Shown: in pieces, positions 40,074 to 49,741 of the stretch
Layout: each line of letters begins with the position of its first letter
Numbering within the stretch: the stretch's first letter is position 1
Assembly: GCF_001613145.1 (NCBI RefSeq)
Contig: NZ_BDBU01000025.1
Span: forward strand, 124,001 to 188,000
Reading direction: 5' to 3'
From: Nocardia jejuensis NBRC 103114
Lineage (GTDB): Bacteria; Actinomycetota; Actinomycetes; Mycobacteriales; Mycobacteriaceae
DNA length: 64,000 nt
The notes under the pieces: model-generated
The model's database searches: none
The model's input: only the letters and a program-made list of their open reading frames with translations
Told to the model about the DNA's origin: nothing
Translations under genes and position numbers: made by a program

Positions 40074-41293
40074 GTTCCTGCCCCCATGCCATGGTCATCG
40101 ACCCGATGATGGGTGACCTGGACGGAGAGACCACCGCTCTGCGCGCCGCGGGCCCCGTGACCCGGATCGAACTGCTCGGCGTGCCCGTGTGGACGGTCAC
40201 CGATCACACCGTCGCACGCCAATTGCTCACCGACACACGGCTGATCAAGGACATCGGCGCCTGGGCGCCGTGGACCTCCGGCGCGGTGACCCGGCAGTGG
40301 CCGCTGATCGGCATGATCGATGTGGGCCGCTCCATGTTCACCGTGGACGGGGCCGAGCATCGCCGCCTGCGGATCAAGACCACCCAGGCGCTGACCCCGC
40401 GTCGGCTGGAGGCGCTGCGTCCGTCCATCGAGCAGCTGGTGAAGGAGCTGCTGGACAACCTCGAGGAGGCCGGGCGCGACGGCGCGGTCGTGGACCTCAA
40501 GCAGGTCTTCGCCTACCCGCTGCCGATGCGGGTGATCAGCGAGCTCATGGGCGTGCCGCCCGAGGATCAGGCCCTGCTGCTGGGCTGGTACAAGGCGTTC
40601 TTCTCGATGGTGACCCCGCAGGACGAGCGCCTGAAGGTGATCGAGGATCTGGACGTCTACTTCACCGAGATGGTGCGCCGCAAGACCGCCGAGCCGGGCG
40701 ACGACCTCACCAGCGCGCTGATCCTCGCCGACGAGGGCGGTGACCCGCTCACCGAGGAAGAGGTGGTGGGCAACCTCAAGGCCCTGGTCGCCGCCGGTCA
40801 CGAGACCACGGTCAGCCTCATCGTGAATGCGGTGCGCGCCTTGCTCTCCCGTCCCGGACAGCTGGCGCGGATCCGCTCCGGCGACGTGCAGTGGAAGCAG
40901 GCCATCGAGGAGACGCTGCGCTGGGACGGGCCGGTCACGCATCTGCTCATGCGCTTCGCCACCGAGGACATCACGGTGGGCGATCTGACCATCGACAAGG
41001 GTGAGGGCGTGGTGATGTCGTACCGCGCGATCGGCCGCGACACCGCGATCCACGGGGAGGACGCCGACGAGTTCGACCTCGACCGGACCACCTCGAGCCG
41101 CAATCTCTCCTTCGGGTACGGGCCGCACATCTGCCCCGGGGCGGCGTTGGCGCGGCTGGAGGCGGCGATCGGCCTTCCTGCGCTGTTCGACCGGTTCCCC
41201 GAGCTGACCCTGGCGGTGCCCGCCGAGGAGATCCCGCATCTTCCGGTCATGACGCAGAACGATGTGGCGGCGGTGCCGGTCCGCCTGCGCTGA
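40070..41293 (+). CDS. Conservon cytochrome P450, CYP154-like
   Basis: A 407-residue P450 with all canonical motifs: I-helix AAGHETTVS, K-helix EETLRWDGP, and haem loop FGYGPHICPGAALARLE with Cys355. Start GTG 40070 overlaps the upstream P450 stop and has CGGAGG just before it. Paired CYP157/CYP154 genes ending a conservon are a known arrangement. Likely oxidises a hydrophobic small molecule, unidentified. Confidence 0.9.
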   Translation: MSSCPHAMVIDPMMGDLDGETTALRAAGPVTRIELLGVPVWTVTDHTVARQLLTDTRLIKDIGAWAPWTSGAVTRQWPLIGMIDVGRSMFTVDGAEHRRLRIKTTQALTPRRLEALRPSIEQLVKELLDNLEEAGRDGAVVDLKQVFAYPLPMRVISELMGVPPEDQALLLGWYKAFFSMVTPQDERLKVIEDLDVYFTEMVRRKTAEPGDDLTSALILADEGGDPLTEEEVVGNLKALVAAGHETTVSLIVNAVRALLSRPGQLARIRSGDVQWKQAIEETLRWDGPVTHLLMRFATEDITVGDLTIDKGEGVVMSYRAIGRDTAIHGEDADEFDLDRTTSSRNLSFGYGPHICPGAALARLEAAIGLPALFDRFPELTLAVPAEEIPHLPVMTQNDVAAVPVRLR

Positions 41294-41455
41294 ACCCGCT
41301 CGATCGGGCGCGCGTCGCGAGAGCCGGTCGCCACCGGGTCACCGCGGGCGAGTCGCGGGCGTCGTAGCGTGCGCGTCGCCCGGGACTCGCCGTGCTCGAG
41401 CGGCGCATCACCCGGGGCTGCGCGACTCCGCGCACAGATCCGCCGGCGCACTGGC

Positions 41456-42172
41456 ATGCTGTCGCGCGTGAAGCGCACAGGAGCGTGGGTATCGGCGGCC
41501 GTCGGCGTGGTGCTTGTGACCAGTGGTTGCGGAGGAGGTGGGTCCGCGAGCGCGTCGGGCGATTCCGCGCCGAGCACGCCGCTCGAGCAGATGGTGCTGG
41601 CCGACAGCGAGTTCCCGGCGGGGGCGAAGAGGCTGGACCTGCCGCCGGAAAAGCTCAAGTCGACCCTGTCCGACCTGGGCGGCGCGATGGCCAGCTCGAC
41701 GGTGACGCCCGCCGAATGCCAAGTGCCCCAACAGGATCTGTCCAATGCCTCGCGGGACATCCTCGGCAAATCCGCCCTGGTCGCCGCCACCACCGACGAT
41801 ATGACCGTCTACGTCGACTTCGTCGCCAGTGGCGTCATGGACCTGACCAGGATCACCGATACCTATACCCGCTGCGGGACGGTGCAGGTCTCGGCCACCA
41901 CCGAGGGCGCGAAGGTCGACACCGAGGTCGTCATGGACAAGCTCCCTGCGCCCGGTGAGCTGTCGGGCAGCAATGCCATCGCCTACCGATCGACCAGCAC
42001 CAGCAATGTCGACGACAAACAGCTGCTGTCGCGCACGTCGTATCAGGGCTGGGTGACTCTGCGCGACACCACGGTCGGCGTCCGCGTCTCGGCGCTGTCC
42101 GGGGTTCCCGACGAGGCGAAGTTCGACAAGTTCTTCGCCGACGCCGCCAGGAAGGTCCGCGACGCGAAGTAG
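41456..42172 (+). CDS. Exported lipoprotein, function unknown
   Basis: About 238 residues. Signal peptide with positively charged start (SRVKRTGAWVSAAVGVVLV) and lipobox VTSGC; Cys about residue 25 becomes lipidated. The mature part is one domain with a repeated VTPAECQVP/CGTVQVS pair of Cys, similar in layout to mycobacterial Lpq/Lpp sensor-like lipoproteins. GTG 41468 is an alternative start. Confidence 0.75.
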   Translation: MLSRVKRTGAWVSAAVGVVLVTSGCGGGGSASASGDSAPSTPLEQMVLADSEFPAGAKRLDLPPEKLKSTLSDLGGAMASSTVTPAECQVPQQDLSNASRDILGKSALVAATTDDMTVYVDFVASGVMDLTRITDTYTRCGTVQVSATTEGAKVDTEVVMDKLPAPGELSGSNAIAYRSTSTSNVDDKQLLSRTSYQGWVTLRDTTVGVRVSALSGVPDEAKFDKFFADAARKVRDAK

Positions 42173-42334
42173 TTCTGCTCCGGCGCCGGGCTCCCACCGC
42201 GCCCGCGAGTGCACCGATATCGCCTGCCGCACGGGGTATTCCGGCCGGGCGCGCTGATCTGTCGCGACACGCTCATGGTCACCCTTGAAACTGCTAGGTT
42301 CGTACCGCGTAGCAGGCTAGACAAGGAGCATGCC

Positions 42335-42598
42335 ATGGGCATCATCGTCATGATCATCATCGGCCTCATCGCGGGTGCGATCGCCCGCCTCCTGGTCCCA
42401 GGCAAAGAAGACTTCGGCTGGCTCATGACGATCGTCCTGGGCATTGTCGGCGGTTACGTCGGCGGCACCCTCGGCAGCCTCGTCTTCGCCCCCCACAAAT
42501 TCGACCTGCGTCCCCCGGTCGAACACTCCTTCCTCGGCGCGATCGTCGGCGCGGTGATCATCCTGGTGATCTACAAGTTCGTCCGCGCCCGCGTCTGA
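42335..42598 (+). CDS. GlsB/YeaQ/YmgE-family stress membrane protein
   Basis: An 87-residue membrane protein with three helices and the family pattern IIIGLIAGAIARLLVPGKE and TIVLGIVGGYVGGTLG. Members are small stress-associated inner-membrane proteins. Start ATG 42335 has AAGGAG at 42323-42328. Confidence 0.9.
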   Translation: MGIIVMIIIGLIAGAIARLLVPGKEDFGWLMTIVLGIVGGYVGGTLGSLVFAPHKFDLRPPVEHSFLGAIVGAVIILVIYKFVRARV

Positions 42599-42610
42599 CC
42601 CGAACCGGCG

Positions 42611-42643
42611 ACTCCGCGACCGCGCTCGACCCGGTCGCGGAGT
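42611..42643 (+). terminator. Hairpin terminator after the GlsB gene
   Basis: A perfect 12-bp stem (42611-42622 with 42632-42643) and 9-nt loop, 13 bases after the stop. Confidence 0.7.
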
Positions 42644-42746
42644 TCTCGTGCGCCACAACGACCCACTCGGCTGCGGATCGCGGACAGGTCCGGGCACACT
42701 GTGTGTTTCGAGGTGTGCGGCGGCATCGTGGTCTGCGCTGAGCACC

Positions 42747-45422
42747 TCAGTTCGGGCGGTTGCGCCCGGCATTGCGGGCGGTGCCGCGGTGCGCCCGCAC
42801 CGTCGCCGGGTCCTCCGGCCAGGCGTGCTTCGGATAGCGACCCCGCAGGTCCGCACGGACCTGCGGCCAACCGGTGCGCCAGAAGGATTCGAGGTCGGCG
42901 GTGACCGCTACCGGGCGCTGGGCGGGCGAGAGCAGGTGTAGCAGGATCGGGACGCGGCCGTCGGCCAGACGCGGGGCTTCGGCCCAGCCGAACACCTCCT
43001 GTACCTTGACCGCGAGCACCGGCGGATCTGCCGAGTAGTCGATGCGCGGGCTGCTGCCCGAGGGCACCGGAAGGCGTTCGGGCGCAAGCTCATCCAGGCG
43101 AACGGCCTCGGGCCAGGGCAGCAGGCGGCGCAGCGCCGTGCCGGCGTCGATGCGTTCGAGATCGGCGCGGCGGCGGGCCTTCGCGAGTTCGGGGGCGAGC
43201 CAAGAGTCGAGATCGGCCAGCAGCGACTCGTCATCCACGGCCGGCCAGGGCGCGCCCACCGTGCGATGCAGGAAGCCCAGCCGGTGCCGCAGAGCGCTCG
43301 CGTCCGCATCCCACCGCAGCACACCGAGACCGGTCGAGGTCAGGCCGCGCCGCACGGCCGCCTCGACCAATTGCCGGCTCGGTTCACGAATCTTCTTCTC
43401 CGACAGCACGATCGCGCCCAGCCGCTCGACCCGCCGCGCCACCACCTCGCCATCGACCCAATCGACCTCGTCGAGAACCGCCACCAGATTCGGCGCGGCC
43501 TGCCGGGCAAGCCGCTCATCGGCCACCGCGGCCAGTCGAATGATCCCGTCGGACCGCCCCGGATCCCGCGTGGCCACCGCCACCGCCAACCACTCCGCAT
43601 CGCCCAGTCCGGACCCCGGCGGCAGCGTCGCCGCTGTGCCACCGGCCATCAGATAGCTCGCCGACCCGGCCCCGCGCCGCCGCGCCAACCGCTCCGGATG
43701 CGCCAGTGCGACAACAAGAGCCGGATCGTCTGCCTTGCCTGAATGCTGCTTGCCCTCCGACAGCCGCTCCGCGATTCCGGGAGCTCGCGCGGACTTCCGG
43801 TCCCGCTCGGCAGACTCCCGACTCGGCGTCTCACCCACTTCCGCGAACCCACCACCCGGCATCCCGGTCGAGTCGCTGGTCTCGTTCGGTGTCGAATCAT
43901 CGTGCGGCTCAACCGATACTGTCGATGCCGAGCCGATTGCCGCCGGGGTCGCGGAGCGGCTCGACGTCTCGTTCAGTTGCCGAGTCAGGCGCTCGACCTC
44001 CCGCCGCCAGCGGTCCGGACGCTCCCGCCGCAGCGTGCGCAGTCCGGCGACGAGATCGACTCCGGGAGTCAGGGTGTCGTCATCGAGCAGCGTGACCACC
44101 TCCGCGGCGGCCCGCGCGCCGACCTCGGCCGCACCGTCGAGCAGGGCGCGTGCGAGTCGAGGATGCAGGCCCACCTCGGCCATTCGCCGACCGCGATCGG
44201 TCGCCGCACCGCTCGAGTCCACAGCGCCCAACGCGTGCAACACTTCTCGCCCGGCCGCCAGTCCGCCGACCGGCGGTGCGTCCCACCAGGCGAGGCCGGA
44301 GCCGTCGGGTGTGCCCCAGCACGCCAGTTCCAACGCCAATCGGGTCAGATCGGCGGTCTTGATCTCGGGTTCGGGGTAGGCGGGCAGAGTGCCGTGCTCG
44401 TACTCGGGCCAGCACCGCCACGCCCACCCCGGCGCCTCACGCCCGGCGCGGCCCGCCCGCTGCTCCGCCACCGCAGCCGAAACCCGCACCGTCGCAAGGC
44501 CGGACAGCCCTCTGCTCCGATCGATTCGCGGCACCCGGGCCACCCCCGAATCCACCACGGCGCGCACCCCCGGCACGGTCAAACTCGACTCCGCCACGGC
44601 GGTCGAGAGGACCACCCGCCGCCGAGTTCCCTTCCGCAGCGCGGTGTCCTGCCCCGCCGCGGTGAGGCGCCCGTGCAGCGGGACCACATCCACCCCGTTC
44701 AGCCCCGACAGCAGTGCCGCGGTCCGCCGAATCTCGGCCGCCCCCGGCAGAAACACCAGCACATCGCCGTCACTCCCGGTCAAAGCCATCCGGGTGGCCC
44801 GAGCGACCTGCGCCTCCAACCGTTCCCGAGGCACCGGCGGCACATACGCCATCTCCACCGGGTATGCCCGCCCCTGAACTCTCACCACCGGCGCCGGCTG
44901 CTCCCCGCCCAGCAACGCCGAAAGCCGATCCGCCGCAACAGTTGCCGAGGTGGCGAGCACCCGCAGATCCGGCCGCAATCCCTCCCGCGCGTCCAACAGC
45001 AACGCCAACAACAGATCCGCGTCCAAGTGCCGCTCATGACACTCGTCGAGCATCACCACCCCCACTCCGGACAACTCCGGATCACTCTGCAACCTCCGCA
45101 CCAGCAACCCGGACGTCACCACCTCCACTCGGGTCCGAGCCCCCACCCGGCGATCCCCCCGCACCGAATACCCGACGGTCTCCCCGACCCGCTCCCCCAG
45201 CAACGCCGCCATCCGCCCCGCCGCCGCCCTGGCCGCCAACCGCCGAGGCTCCGCCACCACCACCCGCCCGCTCGCCCCCGCCGCCAGCGCCAACGGCACC
45301 AGCGTCGTCTTCCCCGTCCCCGGCGGCGCCACCAGCACCGCCGTCTCCCGCTCGTCGAGCGTCTCGACGATCCGATCGAGCACACCGCGGACCGGCAGAT
45401 CAGGAAGCTCAGGCAGTTTCAT
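42747..45422 (-). CDS. hrpB: ATP-dependent RNA/DNA helicase HrpB
   Basis: An 891-residue DEAH-box helicase: Walker A APPGTGKTTLV at about 32-42, motif II LDECHERH, motif III SATVAADRL, motif VI QRAGRAGREAPG, followed by HA2-like and HrpB C-terminal regions ending in the FWRTGWPQVRADLRGRYPKH motif. A low-complexity Ser/Thr/Glu-rich insert of roughly 80 residues interrupts the region after the HA2 part. Role in actinobacteria is not settled. Start ATG 45422; GTG 45428 two codons upstream is equally possible. Confidence 0.92.
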   Translation of the reverse strand: MKLPELPDLPVRGVLDRIVETLDERETAVLVAPPGTGKTTLVPLALAAGASGRVVVAEPRRLAARAAAGRMAALLGERVGETVGYSVRGDRRVGARTRVEVVTSGLLVRRLQSDPELSGVGVVMLDECHERHLDADLLLALLLDAREGLRPDLRVLATSATVAADRLSALLGGEQPAPVVRVQGRAYPVEMAYVPPVPRERLEAQVARATRMALTGSDGDVLVFLPGAAEIRRTAALLSGLNGVDVVPLHGRLTAAGQDTALRKGTRRRVVLSTAVAESSLTVPGVRAVVDSGVARVPRIDRSRGLSGLATVRVSAAVAEQRAGRAGREAPGWAWRCWPEYEHGTLPAYPEPEIKTADLTRLALELACWGTPDGSGLAWWDAPPVGGLAAGREVLHALGAVDSSGAATDRGRRMAEVGLHPRLARALLDGAAEVGARAAAEVVTLLDDDTLTPGVDLVAGLRTLRRERPDRWRREVERLTRQLNETSSRSATPAAIGSASTVSVEPHDDSTPNETSDSTGMPGGGFAEVGETPSRESAERDRKSARAPGIAERLSEGKQHSGKADDPALVVALAHPERLARRRGAGSASYLMAGGTAATLPPGSGLGDAEWLAVAVATRDPGRSDGIIRLAAVADERLARQAAPNLVAVLDEVDWVDGEVVARRVERLGAIVLSEKKIREPSRQLVEAAVRRGLTSTGLGVLRWDADASALRHRLGFLHRTVGAPWPAVDDESLLADLDSWLAPELAKARRRADLERIDAGTALRRLLPWPEAVRLDELAPERLPVPSGSSPRIDYSADPPVLAVKVQEVFGWAEAPRLADGRVPILLHLLSPAQRPVAVTADLESFWRTGWPQVRADLRGRYPKHAWPEDPATVRAHRGTARNAGRNRPN

Positions 45423-45663
45423 CCCCACCAGTCTCCCAACCCCACTCAGACCTCTGTCTCACAGGGCGCTAGGACGGCGCCCGGATCCCATGGATTTGCG
45501 TGCAGGTCGCGACGGTGTGGGTTGTCGCGGGCGTGGGCCTGTCATCGCTGTTCGCACGACGTGCGGTGTGGTCGAGCTGTGCGGTCGCACGAATGATGAC
45601 CACGGCGGGCCACCGAGAACTCCACGTGGTCCACGGCAATCGAACCGGGTGACAACATGCGAA

Positions 45664-45700
45664 GCCCCTGACAACCATCGCGAAAGATGTTGTCAGGGGC
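45664..45700. terminator. Strong hairpin downstream of the XRE gene
   Basis: A 12-bp perfect inverted repeat (45664-45675 / 45689-45700) extended inward by ATC/GAT to a GCGAAA loop with one bulged C. It lies 20 bases after the XRE gene on the minus strand and is the probable terminator. Confidence 0.65.
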
Positions 45701-45719
45701 CGGTTTCACGCGGGTGAGC

Positions 45720-46247
45720 TCAGTGGGCGGAGGCGCTCGCGAGTTCGGTGCCGCGCAGGATGGAGTCGGCGGTGTTCGCGGGCCATTCCAGACCGGCATC
45801 GAGCTTGGCGAGGGCGTCCGCGGCGGGATCCTCGTTCAGGCACCGCTCGATCTGGCTGACGGCGTTCGCCGAAAGTCCGCTGGTGCGAGCCACATCGGCT
45901 TGGGTCCAGCCCTTCTCCTTGCGGCGGGCCTTGATGCGATCCGAGAGCGCCTTGAGATCGGGCTCGCCGGCCGGAGAAGTCGGCTTCGCGGCGGCCTTCG
46001 GCTCCTTCGCGGCTGCGCCCTCGGACTCCGCCACCGGCTCCTTCGGAGCAGTGGCTTTCGGCTCCTTCGCAGCGGCAGCTTTCGGCTCCTTGGCGGCGGG
46101 CTTGGTTTCCTGCGCGAGAGCCGCTCCCGACTGCGACCCAACAGCCTTGTCCGCCTTCGAACCGCTCTCGGGCGATACCTTCCGCGCGCCCCCATCCGGA
46201 ACCAGGAGCCCCTGCGTCAACATCCGCGACCGCTTCCGCCTGCCCAT
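45720..46247 (-). CDS. XRE-type helix-turn-helix protein with KEPK repeats
   Basis: About 175 residues. The C-terminal third is an XRE DNA-binding domain (LSDRIKARRKEKGWTQADVA then GLSANAVSQIERCL). The N-terminal half is a Lys/Ala/Pro-rich tail with repeated AAKEPKA units, like the basic tails of actinobacterial nucleoid proteins. A GTG at 46256 with a close GGAGGG, or ATG 46280, are alternative starts. Confidence 0.65.
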   Translation of the reverse strand: MGRRKRSRMLTQGLLVPDGGARKVSPESGSKADKAVGSQSGAALAQETKPAAKEPKAAAAKEPKATAPKEPVAESEGAAAKEPKAAAKPTSPAGEPDLKALSDRIKARRKEKGWTQADVARTSGLSANAVSQIERCLNEDPAADALAKLDAGLEWPANTADSILRGTELASASAH

Positions 46248-46465
46248 CTTCGCCACAAACCCTCCTCGACTGTCGACCAACTCTCAACCGAACACGAGAA
46301 AGGTTGCCACGAGTTCACGTGAATCCCGGGCACGTCCCGTTTCTCGACGTGCCCACGTCGCGTCGGCGGTGAATCGGGATGAGGCTGCGGGCGGGACCAC
46401 GAAGAGAAAGTGCCGCGTTGGCCGCTGTGAAAGGCAATGGATTCGCATGCAATTGCGCAGCCCAC

Positions 46466-46500
46466 GAAAAGCCCCCTACCTGCTGGTAGAGGGCTTCTTT
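46466..46500. terminator. Hairpin with U-tract beside a tRNA-like fragment
   Basis: AAAGCCCCCTACC / GGTAGAGGGCTT pair around TGCT with one mismatch, followed by TTCTTT on the plus strand and TTTTCG on the minus strand, so it can work both ways. On the minus strand it directly follows the tRNA-like T-arm at 46505-46540. Confidence 0.6.
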
Positions 46501-46511
46501 ATGCTCTTCCA

Positions 46512-46535
46512 TCTGGACTCGAACCAGAAACCTGC
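46512..46535. repeat. 24-bp direct repeat, copy 1 (tRNA T-arm-like)
   Basis: Identical over 24 bp to 51494-51517. On the minus strand it reads as a tRNA variable loop and T arm (GGTTTCTGGTTCGAGTCCAGA). No matching 5' acceptor strand is present upstream, so it is a fragment rather than a tRNA gene. Candidate att-like boundary of the hxs island. Confidence 0.7.
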
Positions 46536-46749
46536 CGTCCTTTTCAGCGCCCTGCCACGATGCGCTGGAGTCTCCGAAACTCCCCCGCTACCAACATATC
46601 TCACTGATCTCCGCTATCAGAGTTCGCGGATTCGGAGGGTGTGAGCCACTCTGGAGCGTCTCGGCCTTCCGCGGGCAGCAATGTAGAACCGCGGCCACCC
46701 CTGTCGCGGCAGATGCCACCCACCCCCACGCCATCAAGTCGGAACCTCA

Positions 46750-47910
46750 CTAGATGGCGGCTATCCCGCGACTGAATTTCGGTCGGCCCGTCGAGAAGAA
46801 GCCGGCACATTCGTGGCGCACCGAGCAGTCGTCACACTCCGCGACGTACGCGTTCTTCCAGTCCGAGATCGACTGCACCGCGAACGGCCGGATGCTGGCA
46901 TCGAGGACGCACAGGGGCAGGTTGTAGATCGAAACGTTCACTCGGGCGGAGGAGAGGGCGTCGACACCAGCCTTCAACTGTTCCTGGTAATCGACGGGAT
47001 CGATCCACAGTGTGGCGTCGTTGGCGACCGCGAAGCCGGTGTTTTCCATGCCCATCAGAGCCACATGATCGACGAATGGCAGGTTACGCGCGATCCACGA
47101 GCAGGTCTCACGCAGACGCGGCGCGGTGATGGCATGCAGAACAATACGAATCTCGACCCGTTGCCCCAGGTTCTTGAGTCGGAGCACGCCGAGAACAGTT
47201 TCGTCGAACGCGCCCGCGGCCTGAACCACATAGTCGTGAATGTGATCCACCGCCGCATAGATCGGTATACCTGCGGAGAGCTGCGGATGCCCGATCTCGG
47301 CCCAGGCGCGCGCGACGTCGGGAACGGAGAAGGCGCGCCCATTGGTCAACACGTGAATCGCGGTGTCCGGGAGCAGATCCCGCGACAGCTCCAGCAGCCC
47401 GATGAATCGGCGCCACTCGGTGAGTGGTTCCCCGCCGGTGAATGTCAGTGCGGGAGTCGCCGGGTCGAGCAGTGACAGTGCCTCCGCGATTTCGTCGATC
47501 AGCCAGCCGTCATCAACCTTCTTCGGCGGCTGCGAACACATCAGGCAATAGTTGTTGCAGCGTTCGGTGACGAGGAAGAAGTTGTGTCGCGACGACCGAC
47601 GGTAGAGCAGCCTCACTCGACCCGATCGCGGGTAGAAGCTCAGCACATCGCCATCGCCGACCTCGGCGAACCCCGCCGGAAGTCGGAGGTAACTCGTCGA
47701 TGCGCCGTCCGGGCACGCATCACGCCCGACCGCGATCCGGAATCCATTCGCCTGCGCCGCCTTCCAGTCGCCATCATCGACGATCAGCGCGGCATCGCGA
47801 TCATCAGACGGGGCACTGTTCGGGGGACGGAGCCGCACGATCCGGTTCTCCTCGCCGAGTCCAACGTTGTCCGCCGCCGGTGATCGTCCTACAAGCAGAA
47901 GAGGTTTCAC
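46750..47910 (-). CDS. hxsC: His-Xaa-Ser system radical SAM maturase HxsC
   Basis: A 386-residue radical SAM enzyme: C118-NNY-C122-LM-C125 binds the 4Fe-4S cluster, LTFTGGEPL follows, and Cys residues in ECDDCSVRHEC near the end suggest an auxiliary cluster. Size, motif and position after HxsB match HxsC. It would modify the His-Xaa-Ser precursor. Start GTG 47910 in a GTGA overlap with hxsB. Confidence 0.88.
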   Translation of the reverse strand: MKPLLLVGRSPAADNVGLGEENRIVRLRPPNSAPSDDRDAALIVDDGDWKAAQANGFRIAVGRDACPDGASTSYLRLPAGFAEVGDGDVLSFYPRSGRVRLLYRRSSRHNFFLVTERCNNYCLMCSQPPKKVDDGWLIDEIAEALSLLDPATPALTFTGGEPLTEWRRFIGLLELSRDLLPDTAIHVLTNGRAFSVPDVARAWAEIGHPQLSAGIPIYAAVDHIHDYVVQAAGAFDETVLGVLRLKNLGQRVEIRIVLHAITAPRLRETCSWIARNLPFVDHVALMGMENTGFAVANDATLWIDPVDYQEQLKAGVDALSSARVNVSIYNLPLCVLDASIRPFAVQSISDWKNAYVAECDDCSVRHECAGFFSTGRPKFSRGIAAI

Positions 47911-49361
47911 GACGCCCACTCCCGAAGAACGGCGGCGTCTTCGGGTGAGTGTTCCAACAGTTCGAACAAGTGAGTGATCACGCCCTTCTGTCGCTCGCAG
48001 AACTCGGATAGCGGCTTGATTCCCAGCAGATCCCCCTGCGTCGCGTGGTGATATACAGGGTCCGCGCCGCAGTTGGGCTCGAATACGCACGTCGAACACT
48101 GTGGAGCAGTCTGGGTCAGCGAATCCGCCACCGCCGACACCAGCGTGTCGGACAACACCAGATCTCGGTAACCATGCTCATGTACGTTGCCGAGTTCGAA
48201 GCTGCGGTCCCCCATTTCGGCGAGCATCCGCGCCTCGTCCGAGGCGAATACGGTGCCGTCATAGTTGTAGACCAGCGCACCGAGACCGATCCCCGCCGGA
48301 CTTCTCAGATCGACATACCCGATGGGCTCATCGCTCAGCATCCGGCGAAGGATCAGGGCCGAATAGAACTCGGGAAACCGGCGCCCGGACTTGTTGATCT
48401 CCAGGATGTAGCGAAGACCGCGCTTCCAGAATTCGAGCCATTCCCGGGCATCGTACTTGTGGAACTGTTTGGTCTTGATCGCATGACCGTACGGAGACAA
48501 CGGCCTCAGGAAGATGCCGTCGAGACCCTGTGCGACGTATTCGTCGACGATCTCCTCCACACGATCCAGACTCGCTTCGGTGGTGGTCATCAACGCACCA
48601 ACCCGGTCCGGGCCGAGCCGCTCTCGAATGCGCCCGATTCCGGCCACCGCGAGCTCGTAGCTGTTCTGGCCACGACGGGGCCGATTCTTGTTGTGCAGAT
48701 CGCGCGGCCCGTCCAATGAGGTACTGAGCAGAACATCGTGCTCAGCGCAGAATTCGAGCACTTCGTCATCCAGGAGCGCCAGGTTCGTCGTGATCACGAA
48801 CTGCAACTGCTTGCCCAGGGACATCGCACGCTTCTCAGCGGTCACGACGATCCATCTGATGAGCTCGAAGTTCAGCAGCGGCTCGCCGCCTTGAAACTCG
48901 ATCTTGATCATCGGCGCCGGCGCGGACAGTGCGATGTCCAGTGCTTTGGACGCCGTGGCGATGTCCATGTCGTAGCGGACGCGGTCCTTGCTCTGACGCG
49001 ACACCTGGCAGTACGGGCAGGAGTGCTCGCATCGCAGCGTGACGACGAACAGGTGCAAAGGCGTGGCGGCGCGCAAAAAGCTCAGGCGGCTACGCAGACG
49101 AAGGGCGAGAAGCTGCTGCGATGCACGCTGATCGGCCGATGCGATGAAGAGCTTCTCGAAAGCCGTTTCATAGAGCCCGTCACCCGGGGTGAGATCGAGC
49201 GCGCACAACCGCTCCAGCTCGGTTGCTGTCATTTCCGCCATGTCGCCAACCATGTTGCCGACGAGGAAGCGGTCTACACCTAGCCGTTCGAACCGAATGG
49301 GCAGGAGTCGCAGCCGGGACGTGTCGGGACGGAACGAGTCCGCCGAGGAGAAGCCGACCAA
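47907..49361 (-). CDS. hxsB: His-Xaa-Ser system radical SAM maturase HxsB
   Basis: A 484-residue radical SAM/SPASM-type maturase: C111-EHS-C115-PY-C118 cluster motif, FQGGEPLLNFELI, TTNLALLDDEVLEF and SLDGPRDLHNKNRP typical of peptide maturases, then a C-terminal Cys set (QCSTCVFEPNC and a later Cys). Second maturase of the system. Start TTG 49361, four bases after the hxsD stop, with GAGGGGGAG upstream. Confidence 0.9.
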   Translation of the reverse strand: MVGFSSADSFRPDTSRLRLLPIRFERLGVDRFLVGNMVGDMAEMTATELERLCALDLTPGDGLYETAFEKLFIASADQRASQQLLALRLRSRLSFLRAATPLHLFVVTLRCEHSCPYCQVSRQSKDRVRYDMDIATASKALDIALSAPAPMIKIEFQGGEPLLNFELIRWIVVTAEKRAMSLGKQLQFVITTNLALLDDEVLEFCAEHDVLLSTSLDGPRDLHNKNRPRRGQNSYELAVAGIGRIRERLGPDRVGALMTTTEASLDRVEEIVDEYVAQGLDGIFLRPLSPYGHAIKTKQFHKYDAREWLEFWKRGLRYILEINKSGRRFPEFYSALILRRMLSDEPIGYVDLRSPAGIGLGALVYNYDGTVFASDEARMLAEMGDRSFELGNVHEHGYRDLVLSDTLVSAVADSLTQTAPQCSTCVFEPNCGADPVYHHATQGDLLGIKPLSEFCERQKGVITHLFELLEHSPEDAAVLREWAS

Positions 49362-49364
49362 CCG

Positions 49365-49664
49365 TCACTCCCCCTCTGCCAGCGATCCGAATGCCAACGC
49401 GACGATGACATCGCGATACCGGCCGGTCTCGCGACCGACCTTCTCGCGTAGGTTCTCGTCCGTCACGAGATTCAGGAAGTGAGTGCGCAACTCATCGCCC
49501 CTGAGCTGTGACTGCGTTGGTGAGAGGCGACAGACGTATCGCCCGTCCGCTTCGTCGATCTGGCATGCCGCCTGCCCGATCAAGCGGTAAGCGGCCTCCT
49601 GTAGCGCGTCGAGCGACTGCACCGACCTGCTGAAGTCGACAACCAAATCAGACACTGACATCAC
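49365..49664 (-). CDS. hxsD: His-Xaa-Ser system protein HxsD
   Basis: A 99-residue protein with the HxsD pattern: VDFSRSVQSLDALQEAAYRL at the start and LRTHFLNLVTDENLREKV towards the end. It is a small helper of the system, often thought to act as the peptide-recognition subunit. Lies between hxsA and hxsB; start GTG 49664 or ATG 49661. Confidence 0.85.
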   Translation of the reverse strand: MMSVSDLVVDFSRSVQSLDALQEAAYRLIGQAACQIDEADGRYVCRLSPTQSQLRGDELRTHFLNLVTDENLREKVGRETGRYRDVIVALAFGSLAEGE

Positions 49665-49741
49665 TCAATCCCCTCATAGAACACGAAAGCCACACTCGCC
49701 GAGAGCCATTGACATAGTTCGAAAGCAACCGCACTGCTCGG

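Noticed and set aside
46500..46600. A complete tRNA on the minus strand
   Set aside because: T arm and a CTGAAAA-like anticodon loop are visible, but acceptor and anticodon stems do not pair; treated as a fragment.
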